The translations under genes and the position numbers were made by a program. DNA of 64,000 nt, taken from NCBI GenBank assembly GCA_030549495.1, contig JAUIRK010000883.1, positions 271,501 through 335,500 of the forward strand. Direction: 5' to 3'. Source of the stretch: Nectonema munidae (lineage: Eukaryota > Nematomorpha > Nectonematoida > Nectonematidae). The notes beneath the pieces were generated by a model. The model saw nothing but the letters and a program-made list of their open reading frames with translations. It searched no databases and was not told the DNA's origin. This document shows positions 43,234 to 54,930 of this stretch, one piece after another; position 1 is the first letter of the stretch; each line of letters begins with the position of its first letter.

Positions 43234-45528
43234 CAGGGGCGAACCCCCAATGTGTTTTCAGGGGGGGGGGGGGGGGGGCAAAAATGACCTTCGCCCCCTC
43301 CCCCCCAATAATTTTCTACAAGTAAGAGTTGCTGCTTGTTTATAAAACATTTATGATTATCGCATTAAAGAATGTAATGATCATTCGAATAGAAATGGGA
43401 ATACAAGAAGGAATGCAGACTTTCAAATCAATCAAACATCATGTCAAGCTGCTCTGAAATTCCTATCTAACATATTTTACAGACGATGCGTGAAAGCTTC
43501 CCTCCTTCCTTGTAATAGCTTTTATTCCTCCTTGTAGTATTTTTGAGCAAACACATGTTGATGATCCACTAGATTTTCTCATCTTCTGACACAGTGATTC
43601 TATTTCTCTTTCTGTCTCCTCTGTTTTTCTCTTCCGCTTTCTCTGCTCATTCACCCAAGCCCTCTTCTCTTGTTATCTCATTCAGAGGCTGGGGCATGAA
43701 GGGTCGCCCCAACACCTTTTCTCCTTGGGGCCCGCATCTTTGGTCAGTTTGAAAATTTGGGTGAAAGTTAAATGTGAGTTGTTGGCCCCTTCTATCAACT
43801 TTTTTTTGGCTACACAACTGCTTCTGTCTAATTTGCATTTAGAGTTAAATTAAAATAGTTTTCAATCGTTACAATTTTATATCAATGAATATTGTTAGAC
43901 TCGCGCTAAGAATTTTTTTTCAACAAAAGTCACTTAAATCACTACGTTTGTTACATTTTGTAACATTTGAAAACTTTAATTTTTTCAAGTCAAGAAATTT
44001 TTTTCAATAGTTATTTGGGAATGAATATTTTGATTATCTATTCAGTAAAAGCTAGAATACTCTATTTGCTTAATATTTGAGCAGAGATATTTTTTATAAT
44101 GTTCGATCATTTTTTTAAGAAAATTTGTTGATTATTACAATAAAAATATAATATCGAAACAAAATGTTTCAGTTGTTAAAAATGTACATGATCTATTTAT
44201 AACAGCTGTCAGAATTTTATTTGTGGACAAAAATATTCAAAAAAATGCAATGATTTTCTTTTCTCGTATACTTTGATTTATGTTAGTTTAAATAATTTTT
44301 TAATGATTTTGTGTTTTTAGACTTAAATAATTTTATAAAAAGTGATTAAATTACCATTTTGTATATTATGATTCTTTACAACATGTAAAAAACATAAGTG
44401 CTACCAAATCACCCTATAAGGGTAGATACTTAAACGTTGGCTTTTGGGGCTTATAAAAACTTGAAAATATCAAATAAACTCTCATTCTTTATGCCTCCTA
44501 TTATTTTGAAATTATTCTGAGAACAGACGGTTCCATTTTAAAATAGTGAAAATTGCTTTATTAGTTTATTTTGTCTTCTTTCTCTCTTATGTTAATTATG
44601 TAGCAAATTTTGAGTAAAAGGTAAGATGCAGCGGGTGTATTTTCATTGACAAGGCACTGATGTACAGCTTATGTCAAACTATGAACAAATTCGTATCGAT
44701 GAGGAATCGAATCCAGAGGCTTCCTGGCTGAGTCCATCATCTTAACCAACCTGCCATGCCACCCATAAAGTATGCTGTAGTGGATACGTCAAATTAGTTT
44801 TCAAAAACTAATTTTATGCTGTAAAATTTTTTTAGTTTATGTTGAAGCTCTATAACTTTTCTGATAGATTTTTTTCCTTAAAAGTTATTATAAAAGGCAA
44901 ATCATTGCAAAATGTTAAAAGTTATTTTACTTTTTGTAGCTTGTATCAATTTAGCTTTTAAACTATTTTTGAATGATGCTGAGTAAAATGAAATAATGCG
45001 ATCTTAATTTTTTGTTTGTACAATTATAACTTCATTTTATACCCTTGCCCCTGAATCAATCACATTTTTTCATATAAACATCGCAAGGTGTCTAGTAGAT
45101 TCTTTGCCTTTACATTCACTCATATAAAACTATCCAACCTTCAGTTATTTGTTTTCAGTTGTTTTCTCTATGAATCAAATATCCTTTCATCAATTCCTGC
45201 AATGTGCCTGGTAGACTACTTCATTTTCAAATGAAAAGCCTATTCCACCCCTCCCCCCAACAATTTTGGATTTTTTTAAATAGTGTATATTCTGTAAATT
45301 TAATTAAAATATTTTCGCTGGAAGTATAGTATTTAAATTCACCAAATTTGTAAAAAATATAAAGCAATCTTATAAATTTAGGACTTTAGGTATGCGCTGA
45401 ATACACTCTATTTTAACGGATTGCTTCAATATTTCGTCTCCATTGGTATTTCCAGACCACTAATTTTGAAAATTGCAACAAAAAAATTTCGCCCCCCCAA
45501 TAATTTCGAAGATGTGCGTGCGCCCCTG
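43234..45528. mobile_element. hAT-type non-autonomous element (2.3 kb) with 8-bp target duplication
   Basis: The left end begins CAGGGGCGAACCCCC. The right end read in reverse begins CAGGGGCGCACGC. The direct repeat tttttaac flanks it exactly (43226-43233, 45529-45536). Subterminal G-runs and C-runs follow each end. No transposase frame was found. It contains a SINE at 44619-44766. A diverged inverted copy is at 34787-36700. Confidence 0.88.
44619..44766 (-). repeat. tRNA-derived SINE, family 1 (in hAT element)
   Basis: Reverse-complement counterpart of 35288-35437. The tRNA-like head reads on the minus strand from 44766. Confidence 0.75.
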
Positions 45529-46617
45529 TTTTTAACATATGATAAAAATAATTAGATTTTTTTCATCTGTTGGCATTGCTTCCAAGAGAAGAAAATAAAT
45601 GTATTGAAAAAAAAGACAAACATTGTAACTATGTGAATATAATGTTAAAATGAAATAAACTCTGATGAGAAGTAGTCAGAGGGGGCAATAAAAATGACAA
45701 AGCTGCTTATATGAGAGGCATCCGAAAATATATAAAATTGAATATTATAAGCACATATACATAGTGTAAAATGTCATTGAGAACAATACAAAGTTATGAG
45801 AGATAAATATAACTATTCATAAGTACAATGTATAATAAGCATAAAAAAAGAAAGAAAAAAAACTAAACTAGAAAGAAAAGTTCCAAGATAGTTTATAGAA
45901 TTTAAATATATATAGAACTGAATCACTGAGTAATAAAGTAAACAATAAAAATAAGAAAAAAATAACGCAATAAACAAGAGGTCTTAAATAAATTCGACAT
46001 TTGCTTCAAAAATTGACACTTAACAGTGCGGTGGGGTATTTTAATCTCGAAACTAGAATTTATCATTTAAATCTGTAAGCTGGACTCTCATAACTGTGAC
46101 GACTACCTTTTTTAAAGATATTTTACTTATTTTCAATTTAAATTTAAAACATGCAGCTTTTTAGCTTTATATGCGTTTCCAAGATGATTTTTAGTTTTTT
46201 TAATCAGTTTGACATGAAAAGCATGAATTATACACTTTATAAAATCAATAAAAACTTTTTCTTTTCCAAATAATTGAATTTTGCGTTAGCTTTGATATGG
46301 TTTAACTCTAGTTTTAAAATGCAAAAAAAATTTTTACCTATTTATTTCAACAGCCAAAATAATTGCAAATAAAGTTTTACATTTAAAATAGGGTGACCAA
46401 CTTTTGAAATTTTTAAAGGAGGACAAAAAATTTTTAAGCTTGCTCACTAAATTTACACATTACTTTTTTCGTTCTCATAAGCAATCTGTATCGGATTTAC
46501 ACCACACTGAAAAAAGTTATCGTCAATGGTTAATGACCGTTTTAATAAAAAAAAACCTATCATACTTATGGATGTATATTTTGTCATCTAAAAAAATTTT
46601 TTATTCACCTGTTAAAT
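45529..46617. other. AT-rich gap
   Basis: A-rich, low-complexity sequence. No sustained frame or element ends were recognised. Confidence 0.4.
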
Positions 46618-47310
46618 TTATTTATTGAACGAATATTTATCAAAACTAAGAATTTTTTTGACAATAAAAGTATTTTCTGAAATTAATTCAGAAACATCTT
46701 GACAAGAAACATTCTTCATGTTAAATTTAATCATAATTACTGCAGATAGAGTTTCAATACTAAGTCTAGATTTTTCACAAGTCCAAAAATCTATATAGTA
46801 CCAACCAGGACAACTCAACACAAACTGAATAATTTTCAACAAATTATTGTACGGAGAAAAGTTTTCTTCAAAGTTTTTAAAAATTTCAATCCATTTCTGA
46901 TTGATGTTAAAGCTTTGACTTTCCCATTGACGAATTTTATTGGAACTAAGATATCTGTTTACTCTTCTTATTTCTTCAAACAAATAATTGTCATCAATTT
47001 CTATACTTGGAACTAAATTTATCAAAAAAGAAACACAGCTCTCAACATCTTTCCATTCAATGGTTGAGCAGTTTAAAAAACACGATTCAAAAAAGTTGTT
47101 ACTCGCAAAATTGCTTTCAGACCATTCTTCAACGTACTTAAAACAGATTTCGTAAAATGATTCTGTAAAATTACTAAATTTTGCAAGTATTCCTGGATTG
47201 CTTTCTTCTATATTTTCCAATCTTTTTTTAGTTTCCATTGGTAAAAATTTCTCCTTATATCTTGCTTTGTACTGCTCAACAAACTCATGTAGAATAGTTT
47301 CAATTTGCAC
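46618..47310 (-). CDS. hAT transposase C-terminal domain, open 230 codons
   Basis: The frame begins MQIETILHEFVEQYKARYKE and ends with a pattern like the hAT dimerisation region: LKIIQFVLSCPGWYYIDFWT, CEKSRLSIETLSAVIMIKFN, then VSCQDVSELISENTFIV. In many hAT proteins this region reads 'fvlslPhsnA..ERvFS..n..k...rn.l....l.a.l..k.n'. Here the ERvFS part is altered, though the trailing helices fit. No upstream BED finger or catalytic core was found nearby, so it is probably a truncated transposon gene. Domestication cannot be excluded because the frame is clean. Confidence 0.65.
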   Translation of the reverse strand: MQIETILHEFVEQYKARYKEKFLPMETKKRLENIEESNPGILAKFSNFTESFYEICFKYVEEWSESNFASNNFFESCFLNCSTIEWKDVESCVSFLINLVPSIEIDDNYLFEEIRRVNRYLSSNKIRQWESQSFNINQKWIEIFKNFEENFSPYNNLLKIIQFVLSCPGWYYIDFWTCEKSRLSIETLSAVIMIKFNMKNVSCQDVSELISENTFIVKKILSFDKYSFNK

Positions 47311-47869
47311 AGCTGATAAACTTTCATTTTCAAAAAAGAAATTTTAAGAAAAAAAAAGTTTACAAAGTAATTGAAATTTTCTAGTATTTTATACTTTTTT
47401 TTCTTCTTTTTTCCCTGCTTTAAACATTCACCTAAACATTTTCAACTTTTCCTTGAACCTAATTGACAACATGTGTGAAAAATGAGAGTTTGGAAATATA
47501 TATTTTTTTTATAAAAAAAATAGTTTGATTTTTGTGTTCACGTGATCAAATTTTTTTTTGTTTACTCGTATATAATATATAATTAAATAATTTATAAAAA
47601 AAATAATTTTTATTATTTAAAAGTAAAAAAATTAGAAAATATTTAAAAAATACGGGTAAGAGAGCTTTAAAAAAATATATTTATTTTTCAAAGCTGAAAT
47701 TTTAAGCTTCTTTGAAAAATAAAAGAAGTTAAAGTTTTTGTAAGCAAAAATTACAAATTACATTCTAAAATTTACAAATTTACTTGTAAATTTACAAAAT
47801 TATATTCTAAAATTTTTTAGAATGTAAATTTTTACATTCTGCAAAGCTCTAATTGAATTATTTCTGTGA
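47311..47869. other. Very AT-rich gap
   Basis: Poly-A and poly-T tracts with short local repeats of aaatttacaaattta type near 47755-47830. No gene was recognised. Confidence 0.4.
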
Positions 47870-49111
47870 ATTTTTCGTTTCATTTTTCTGTCTTTATTTT
47901 TTGATAAAATCAGAAGGTTACTTGAAGAAACAAGTGTTGCTCGAGAAGTTTTTGATTCTTCAGATAGTTTAGAAACAGAATTTGAAGAAGTTTCTAGTTA
48001 TTTTTCTGAAGGTGAGGAAAATCAATTGATAAAATGACTCTTACAATTAGACAAAAACAAAATTAAGTGGAGTGATGTGCCAAAAGAAACTAGAAAGCAA
48101 AATTAAGAAAAAAATGCAACAATTTTATAATCTTTCAAAAAAAAATTTTTTTTATGATCAATCTAATTGTAAAAAATACAAATATATATAGAGATCGTCA
48201 AAGATAATTACAAAGAAGCTGCACAGATGCTTTAGAGATTTGTTTACATGAATTTCATTTATAACAGGAGCGTTACCTTCAAATAACTTGTATTTTAACG
48301 ATATTTGGCATAATTCTGGTTTTGGTTGTGAATTTATAAAGAGTGTAATGTCTTCACAAAGATCTAAATTTTTGTGTCGTTGTATACGATTTGATCATAA
48401 GAGTAATATGAATGTTAGAAAATGTTATTATGATAAGTTTTAGCTGCCATCAGAGAATTTTTAGATTGTTGCGTTGAAAAACATGAATATCTCACAGTTG
48501 ATGAAGCAGATTCAGAATGCATTTTAAAGCTTCAAAACAAAAAAAATGACTGTTTAGAAGACTCGCGTACTTTTTATACTCTTAATTTAGAAGTTCGGGA
48601 AAAACATGGTGAAAGAATGTTAGGTAACTCACCATCAGATGTGGTTAAATGATTGATTACTTCTATTTCGGGAACAGGAAGAAATATTACAACTGATAAC
48701 TGGTACACAAGTATTGATTTAGCTCTAGATTTAAAACTGTAGCATAATTTATCATTCGTCGGAACAATGAGAAAGGAATTAATGCCTATATAATATACAA
48801 ATTTAGTAATACTTCAACAGACTTAGTAAGAAATTTTTTGTTGTATCTTGGTAATGAATCATCTTTGGAATATATGAAGATGAGAAAAAGTAAAAAAAAT
48901 GTTTCAAAAAATATCAAGTTTAATTTTATTTTTTACAGAAGACAATTCTAAAGAAGTGTCAAGTTCAACATCTAACAAAATGTCGAGATGTAAATTTTGC
49001 CCAAGAAAAAATGACAAAAAAACAAAAATTAAATGTTTGAAATGTGAAAATTTTATTTGCAAAAAGCATCAAAATACAGGATGTGAATATTGTGCTAAAT
49101 TAATTCCTTAA
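47870..49111 (+). pseudogene. piggyBac-like transposase relic
   Basis: Pieces in order: an acidic N-terminal segment (about 47930-48030), TVDEADSECILKLQNKK (about 48495), GTGRNITTDNWYTSIDLALD (about 48672-48730), FVGTMRKE (about 48757) and a Cys-rich C-terminal finger CKFCPRKNDKKTKIKCLKC, then CKKHQNTGCEYC (48990-49100). These match piggyBac order, but this family is diverged from the copy at 28960. It is interrupted repeatedly. Confidence 0.72.
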
Positions 49112-49858
49112 TTTAGGCTAATAAATTTGCTTTTTTTTTATATAAATTATACATATAGATGGCGTAAAAAAATATTTAAAATAAAAAATAACATGAATTA
49201 TGATAGAATGTGTTTTATTTTTTATCAAAGTATTTTATTTATGCTTAAAAGTCAAATATTTTTAACATTTGCAAAAATAAAAATTAGGCTATTTTTTTAC
49301 CCTCCCGTACTACTTAGGGTTCAAAATCTATCGCACTAACTAAATGTTAATAAAAAAACTATTAAGGTATTCTAATGTTACACGTTAGATTTTATGCCCA
49401 GCCCTTTAGAAAAAAAAGTCAAAAGGGTAACATAAAACATTTTAATTACTTTACTTGGCAGAGTATAAAAAAATATATTAAAATTTTTGATTTAAAATTT
49501 AAAAAAAAAATGAAAGTTTAAAGAAGAAAGAAGAAAATTTTATTGATAATATAAAATTTGAATATAGGCATAAAACTATATTATCAATGAATGAATAGAA
49601 TAAATTTGCAGACTTTACAATAGAGGCGAAAAAGGAGGTCTTCAGACTTCATTGAGAATTCGACTCATCCATCACTAAAGCCGGAGACAAGTAATCGGAA
49701 GAGAATAGAGGAAACAACAAAAAAAAGGACGCATGAGAGATAAAAGAAGTTAGTTATATGAAAAAATATATATATAAATATAGAAAATAAATATATAGAT
49801 CTACTAACTATATATATAGAAATAAAGGAGGTTAACTTAAATAATAGCGGGTCATAAG
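49112..49858. other. AT-rich gap
   Basis: No gene or element was assigned. (TA)n runs occur near 49765-49815. Confidence 0.4.
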
Positions 49859-50003
49859 GTAAAGGTAACCTCCGGTGTTTTCATCGAGAAGGCACAATTG
49901 CGCCGCTTGTTTCGAACTATGAGGAAAGCAGGCTTGATGCGGGATCGAACCCAAGACTTTGAGTTATCGAATCGAGCATCTAACGAACCCTACTTACGCC
50001 CCC
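49859..50003 (-). repeat. tRNA-derived SINE, family 1
   Basis: On the minus strand box B reads gggttcgatccc. The tail has catagttcgaaacaagcggc and gatgaaaacac. It is closely similar to 42705-42845. Confidence 0.82.
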
Positions 50004-50262
50004 GAATCATATTTAATCATAAGTTTTTAGAATTTATAGATTATAATTAATAATCAATATATAACTTTTTTGAATAATAAATATGAATAAAGTCCTGAAG
50101 AGTCATGGTTTCACAAAATTAAAGATAATAATACAAATATAAAATTTTTTATATAATAGAGAGAGAGAGTGAGAATTTTATTATAAAAAAAGAGACTTCA
50201 CAAAGGTAATAAAGTGGAGCAAACAATGTGTGTACATGTTAATATTTATAATATATATTCAC

Positions 50263-50389
50263 ATGAAGAACTATATCATCTTTTTCAAGATTATCATTAT
50301 AAGAAAAATCAATAGCCAAATATGGCCGTGAATTAGATTTTCCAGTTAGATATATATAAAAAAAATTTTTTATAAACCAACAAGTACAA
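50263..50389 (-). CDS. Candidate exon, unrecognised gene (follows 51010-51149)
   Basis: An acceptor-like gtgaacttttaag is followed by one base and 42 codons: CTCWFIKNFFYIYLTGKSNS, then RPYLAIDFSYNDNLEKDDIV and LH. A donor-like CAT|GTGAAT follows. The phase matches the exon at 51010-51149, with the split codon AG|T giving Ser. Sequence is coding-like but not recognised. Confidence 0.38.
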
Positions 50390-50720
50390 CTTAAAAGTTC
50401 ACATGGAAAACAAAAGATAAAGTCTAGATTATATTTTGTATGTACTCAGATCATATTTTATTTTTTTAATGAAAGTAATGGAGCCTCAATGGTTGTTAGT
50501 GTGTTCCTCTCAGCTTAGCCCAAATACACACAAATATCTTCTTTATTTACAAATAAGAACTAGAAATTAAAAATAATATTAAATAAATGGTTAAAATAAA
50601 AAGATACACAGATATTTAAATTTGAACGAGGGCTGGTAATAGAGTATTGTTATATATTTTAATGTCACCCATTTTCTTGCCAGGCCACACATAAATTAAA
50701 AAATTATTTTGTTATCAAAC

Positions 50721-50875
50721 TTGGTTGGTTGGAGATATCAAAACACTTTCAGCCGTAAGGCTATATGCTCGCATTATGCTTAAGATGGTTAATCACAATT
50801 TTTGTGAATTTGTTTTTGGAGTTGGGAGCCTTGGGGATCGAACCCACTGTTAAGCTGAGAGTTACACCCTAATTA
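50721..50875 (+). repeat. SINE-like repeat, family 2
   Basis: Contains ggctatatgctcgcattatg and ends with a box B-like ggggatcgaaccc. Other copies or parts are at 34045, 51541, 52536 and 53165. Confidence 0.7.
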
Positions 50876-51009
50876 TTTATAAAGAATTATTATATTTTAA
50901 GTTATTATAATATAAACAATAATAATTTATTCCTGAGAATAATTCTTCTATGTATATTTAACTTATTCTTTAAATATTTAAATTTGTTAGAAATATCCCA
51001 CTCACTTAC

Positions 51010-51149
51010 CTAGAAAACAATAAAGTAGAGAATGAGTTGGGTACCCATTTTGGTTCTAACACAGTTGAACAAATGAAGGTCATCTTTGAGATTAATTCCA
51101 ATCCCTCAAAAGCTCTTCTAGTAGTTTGTCTGCTGTACATATAAACCCC
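51010..51149 (-). CDS. Candidate exon, unrecognised gene
   Basis: The acceptor caattttttatatttaag and the near-consensus donor CTAG|GTAAGTGAG bound 140 nt. The codons read GVYMYSRQTTRRAFEGLELI, then SKMTFICSTVLEPKWVPNSF and STLLFS. The peptide is balanced in composition and unlike the transposases in the window. I could not name the family. If joined to 50263-50389 the frame stays open, so this may be part of a minus-strand host gene. Confidence 0.55.
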
Positions 51150-51540
51150 CTTAAATATAAAAAATTGAGTATTACGCTTACTGGTTGATTCTTTCAAAAC
51201 GATCGTTTGTTTGATAATTTTAATATATTTGAGATGGGTCTGTTTTAATTTCATATTCATCACTTGACTTTTTGATTCACGGCATTTTGATCAATTCGTT
51301 GAAAACGATGCGTCATTTATTTATCATCAATAAAAATGAATTCTGCTATCGAATTTTATGTCTCTTAGTACGTCTCTGACCTGCAAGAAGATGAAGAAGT
51401 TGATCCGAGTTAATATATAATATAGATTTAAAAAAGAGAATGGTAAATAATTTTTTTAGTTATTTTTTAGTTTCTTTTAAAAAAATTTTTTTAGTTAATT
51501 TTTTTATATCTAAAAACAAATTCACAAAAACTTTGATTAA

Positions 51541-51612
51541 TCATCTTAATCATAATGCGAGCATATAGCCTTACGGCTGAAAGTGCTTTGATATCTCAAA
51601 CCAACCAACCAA
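51541..51612 (-). repeat. SINE-like repeat family 2, fragment
   Basis: Reverse complement of the family 2 head: cataatgcgagcatatagcc then ttacggctgaaagtgctttg and atatctc. Confidence 0.7.
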
Positions 51613-52535
51613 TATCAAAATGAATAAAAAGTTTTAAGAAAATATATATATTTTTTTCAAATTATTGAATTATAATATGATACTTGTATGTATTTTTCTT
51701 TTCTTGTTTAGATAAGTGCTTTTGCGTTTTTTCTGACATAAATAAGCTACGAAAAATAAATTCGAATTTCTCTACCTATTACAATCTCCTACAAAAATCT
51801 AAGGGAGTTTCTAGTTTCCTCTTTTCAATCTCCTCTCTCTTCTTTCTCCATTCAACTTCCCTTCTCAAACAAGAATAGCTTATTTTGTGTTCCTTACTTA
51901 TATATACATTTATAAAAAAAATTATATAAATACATGTATAATTATATATAATCTCAGCATGTTATTGTAATTGAAAATGATATATTTAGGAGCTTTTTTT
52001 TATATCCTTTATGTTTGTATTGATGTCATTCAATTGATCTTCGTTTTTAATCGTCTTCTCAGGATTTTTTTCTCCTTTTTTTGTATCATTTTTACAATGT
52101 TTTGATTTTGAACATTCTGTTTTACACCTGTTGTTAAATTATTTTTTGGTTTTATAATTTTTTTTTCTAAATAAATAAAATAATACATAGAATAGAATAT
52201 CTAAAATATTTGCTAACTTTTAGGAATAAGAAGACATCAGCTCTTTTTAGAATTAGATTACAAATAACATTGAGTCATTTCTTTCTTAATATATCATAAC
52301 AAATATTTGACAATGAAAAATTCTTCAATGGATGAATTTTAGCAAAATTTGATAATAATGAAATATGACAGAGATGCTCATTGACTGCTTTCTCTTGGTT
52401 TTAAACAAAGATATTGTTTACTTGGTTTCTATGTTTTTTAGGTTTTGTGCGAGACTTTTTACCCAAATACACCCAAACAGATGAAAACAAAAAAATTAAA
52501 AAATATTTCAAAACATTAAAATAATAATTTGATTT
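51613..52535. other. AT-rich gap
   Basis: T-rich sequence without a convincing gene or element. Confidence 0.4.
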
Positions 52536-52650
52536 TTATTTGGTTGGGTGGATATCTGAGCTCTTTCTCCTTTAATGCTATATGCTCTCATTATTTTGAC
52601 ATAGTTAATCACAGATTTTGTAATTTTTGTTTTAAGAGTAGGGTGTTTTT
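52536..52650 (+). repeat. SINE-like repeat family 2, diverged
   Basis: Carries ggttgggtggatatct and gctatatgctctcattattt, a diverged form of the family 2 head. Confidence 0.55.
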
Positions 52651-53005
52651 AGGATGTTTGATATTTTTTTATTTTTTAGAGAACATTATTCGATTCTTTG
52701 ATTATTTGACAGATATACTATTTAATATCGTGAAAAAATTGCAAAAATATAGGTGATAACTTATGTAATATCGTCTCCCCGAGTGACGTATATCAAATCT
52801 TACATCTAGCAAAATATGAACTGACAGGTTGGAGATGAACCATCGCAGTATACAGATTGGAGATTAACCATCATAGTATACAGGTATATAGGTAATAACC
52901 TATGTAGCATCGTCCCCCGAATGAGGTATATCACATCTTACATCTAGCAAAATATGAACAGAAAGTTGAACATTGTCTACCTAGTCATTTGTACCTGTAA
53001 TAGAA
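52651..53005. repeat. Relative of the 10.2-kb foldback element
   Basis: Shares gattctttgattatttgaca, caaatcttacatctagcaaa, catcgtctcccc-type words and tatacaggt with the foldback arms. The block is partly duplicated (about 52745-52830 and 52880-52965) but has no inverted arm here. Confidence 0.75.
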
Positions 53006-53164
53006 AATAATAACTTAAAATATAATAATTATTTTATAATAGTAAGTTTGATAACATAATAATTTTTTAATTTAATTACTGATATGTATGGCCTGGCAAG
53101 ATAATGGGAGACAAAAATATATAACAATACTCTATAGCCAACATTGGTTACTGAAATAAGCCTG

Positions 53165-53222
53165 AAAAAAGAAAGCCCAAAAACTGAAAGTGCTTTGAAA
53201 TCAAACCAATCAACTTACCAAC
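53165..53222 (-). repeat. SINE-like repeat family 2, short fragment
   Basis: ctgaaagtgctttgaaatca followed by accaatcaacttaccaacc is the reverse of the family 2 start. Confidence 0.5.
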
Positions 53223-54845
53223 CAGTAGAATATTGTTATAGACTTGAAATTACAAATTGTTCCTAGTATTTAAATTTGCTTAAAACATAAAAAAAAACCA
53301 TACCACCTCGCCTTCCTCTGTCCATTCTTTATCTCACACTGACACAAACTCATGAACACTTGCGCCAACCCTTGACCACTTTCCCACTAATCTAAGCGAC
53401 ATCCCTACTCACCCAGAACTCTTGAATTTACTCTCCGCATTGATAGGCAGTATTGAATTGATTCTTCACCTTAGCCCACAATAAAATCTGAAACCCTTCT
53501 CTATATATATATTTATTATTTCTAGAATACACCTAGCATCCTTCTTTGCATTCTTCTTTTCAACCCCATCAAGCAATTTGCAATCATATCAATTAAATTT
53601 GCAAAGTGCTTTGATATCTCTACCTATCTACCTACCTACCCTTGCCAATTTTTCTATTTTTTTTAATATTGAATTCCCTTTACTAAATGTAGATTTATTT
53701 CTCATTTATAAAAATTCAAAATTTATTCATCCAGATATATATATATATATATTAGGTAACGAAAAAAGGTTGTTAATTTGCTTAGGGAATAATTACATGT
53801 ATTTGGTGTTCAAAACGGAGAACTAATTAGAAGAAAATGTTTGCAAACTTTTTTTACCACTAGTAATACAATTGAATGGTTAATTAGTATATCCATTTTA
53901 GTGATATGATGATCAAAATTTTATAGGATCTCGATTAAGATTACAATTTCTTAAAAGGCCATTCTTATAAAGATGATGATTTCATTTCTTTTTGATTTGA
54001 AATTTTTTTTCCAAACTTTGCTAATTCAATTTTTATTTAGCAGTATATAGAAAGTTCTAATTATTATTATTAAATAAACTTGGGCTTAGATTTTTTCATG
54101 AATCAGGAGTAAAGATAAATAATAGATAAGCAGGGAACCTTATTCATAATATATTTTTTTTTTTCATTTAAAATCATCAATTTTTACTTTTTTTTAACGT
54201 GAATTCTTTTATAGAACTTTTTTGTCTTCTAAAGCATAAAAAGGTTTAGGAGTAAAGTAATGATATTGCTAATGATGATCTTTATCATGATGGAGATGAG
54301 ATTACCATATTACCATATGGCAAAGCAAAGTTATTGATAATAATATTTTTCCCAATTAAATATTCTTTTATATATAATTTACTTTTTAGAAGAAGAAATG
54401 TGAAAAGAAAAAATTAAATGCAATGTTAAAACTAAAAAATTAACTTTTCAAAAAATCTTAAAGTCAAATAAACTTGAAAGAAAAAATATCAGTTAACCTC
54501 TTGGATGTATTTGGAAAAAGTATATACTATAAATTGAAAAGGGAATTTTTGAAGAGAAGCTTTTTATATGATCCTAAGGAGAGCTTCAGATCTGCCAAAG
54601 AAATATGAATGCAAGAAATTTACGATAAAGCTAGATGCCTTATCAAAAAATTTTCTATTAATTAAATAAAAATTTTGCTTCTTTTTGTTTTTTTATTTTT
54701 TTTTTGACACTAAAAAAGAAGAAATGTCTAGTTTGGCGCCTTTAAAAGGAATGTTTTAACATATGATATGTAATAATAAAATGAAATATTTTATGATCAA
54801 AATATTATGATCTAGACACTAATCGTTCTAGTGCCCAATGTGTTC
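53223..54845. other. AT-rich gap
   Basis: A (TA)n run lies near 53734-53752 and a pyrimidine-rich stretch near 53300-53460. No gene was recognised. Confidence 0.4.
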
Positions 54846-54849
54846 TTAT

Positions 54850-54930
54850 AAACCTGATCGAGATGCTTCTAGTGTCAGGGTCTGATAAGTCCTTCTAAGC
54901 CTGAACATATCGATGCGGTCCGAAATGTCC
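54850..54930 (-). other. Weak coding-like segment
   Basis: The minus strand reads DISDRIDMFRLRRTYQTLTL then EASRSG between an acceptor-like catgcttttaag and GATCAG|GTTTAT. It could be an exon of the same unknown minus-strand gene as 51010-51149. Support is weak. Confidence 0.2.

Noticed and set aside
42705-50003. tRNA genes at the gggttcgatcc motifs
   Set aside because: The heads are imperfect and always carry the same long family-specific tail, so they are SINEs and not working tRNA genes.
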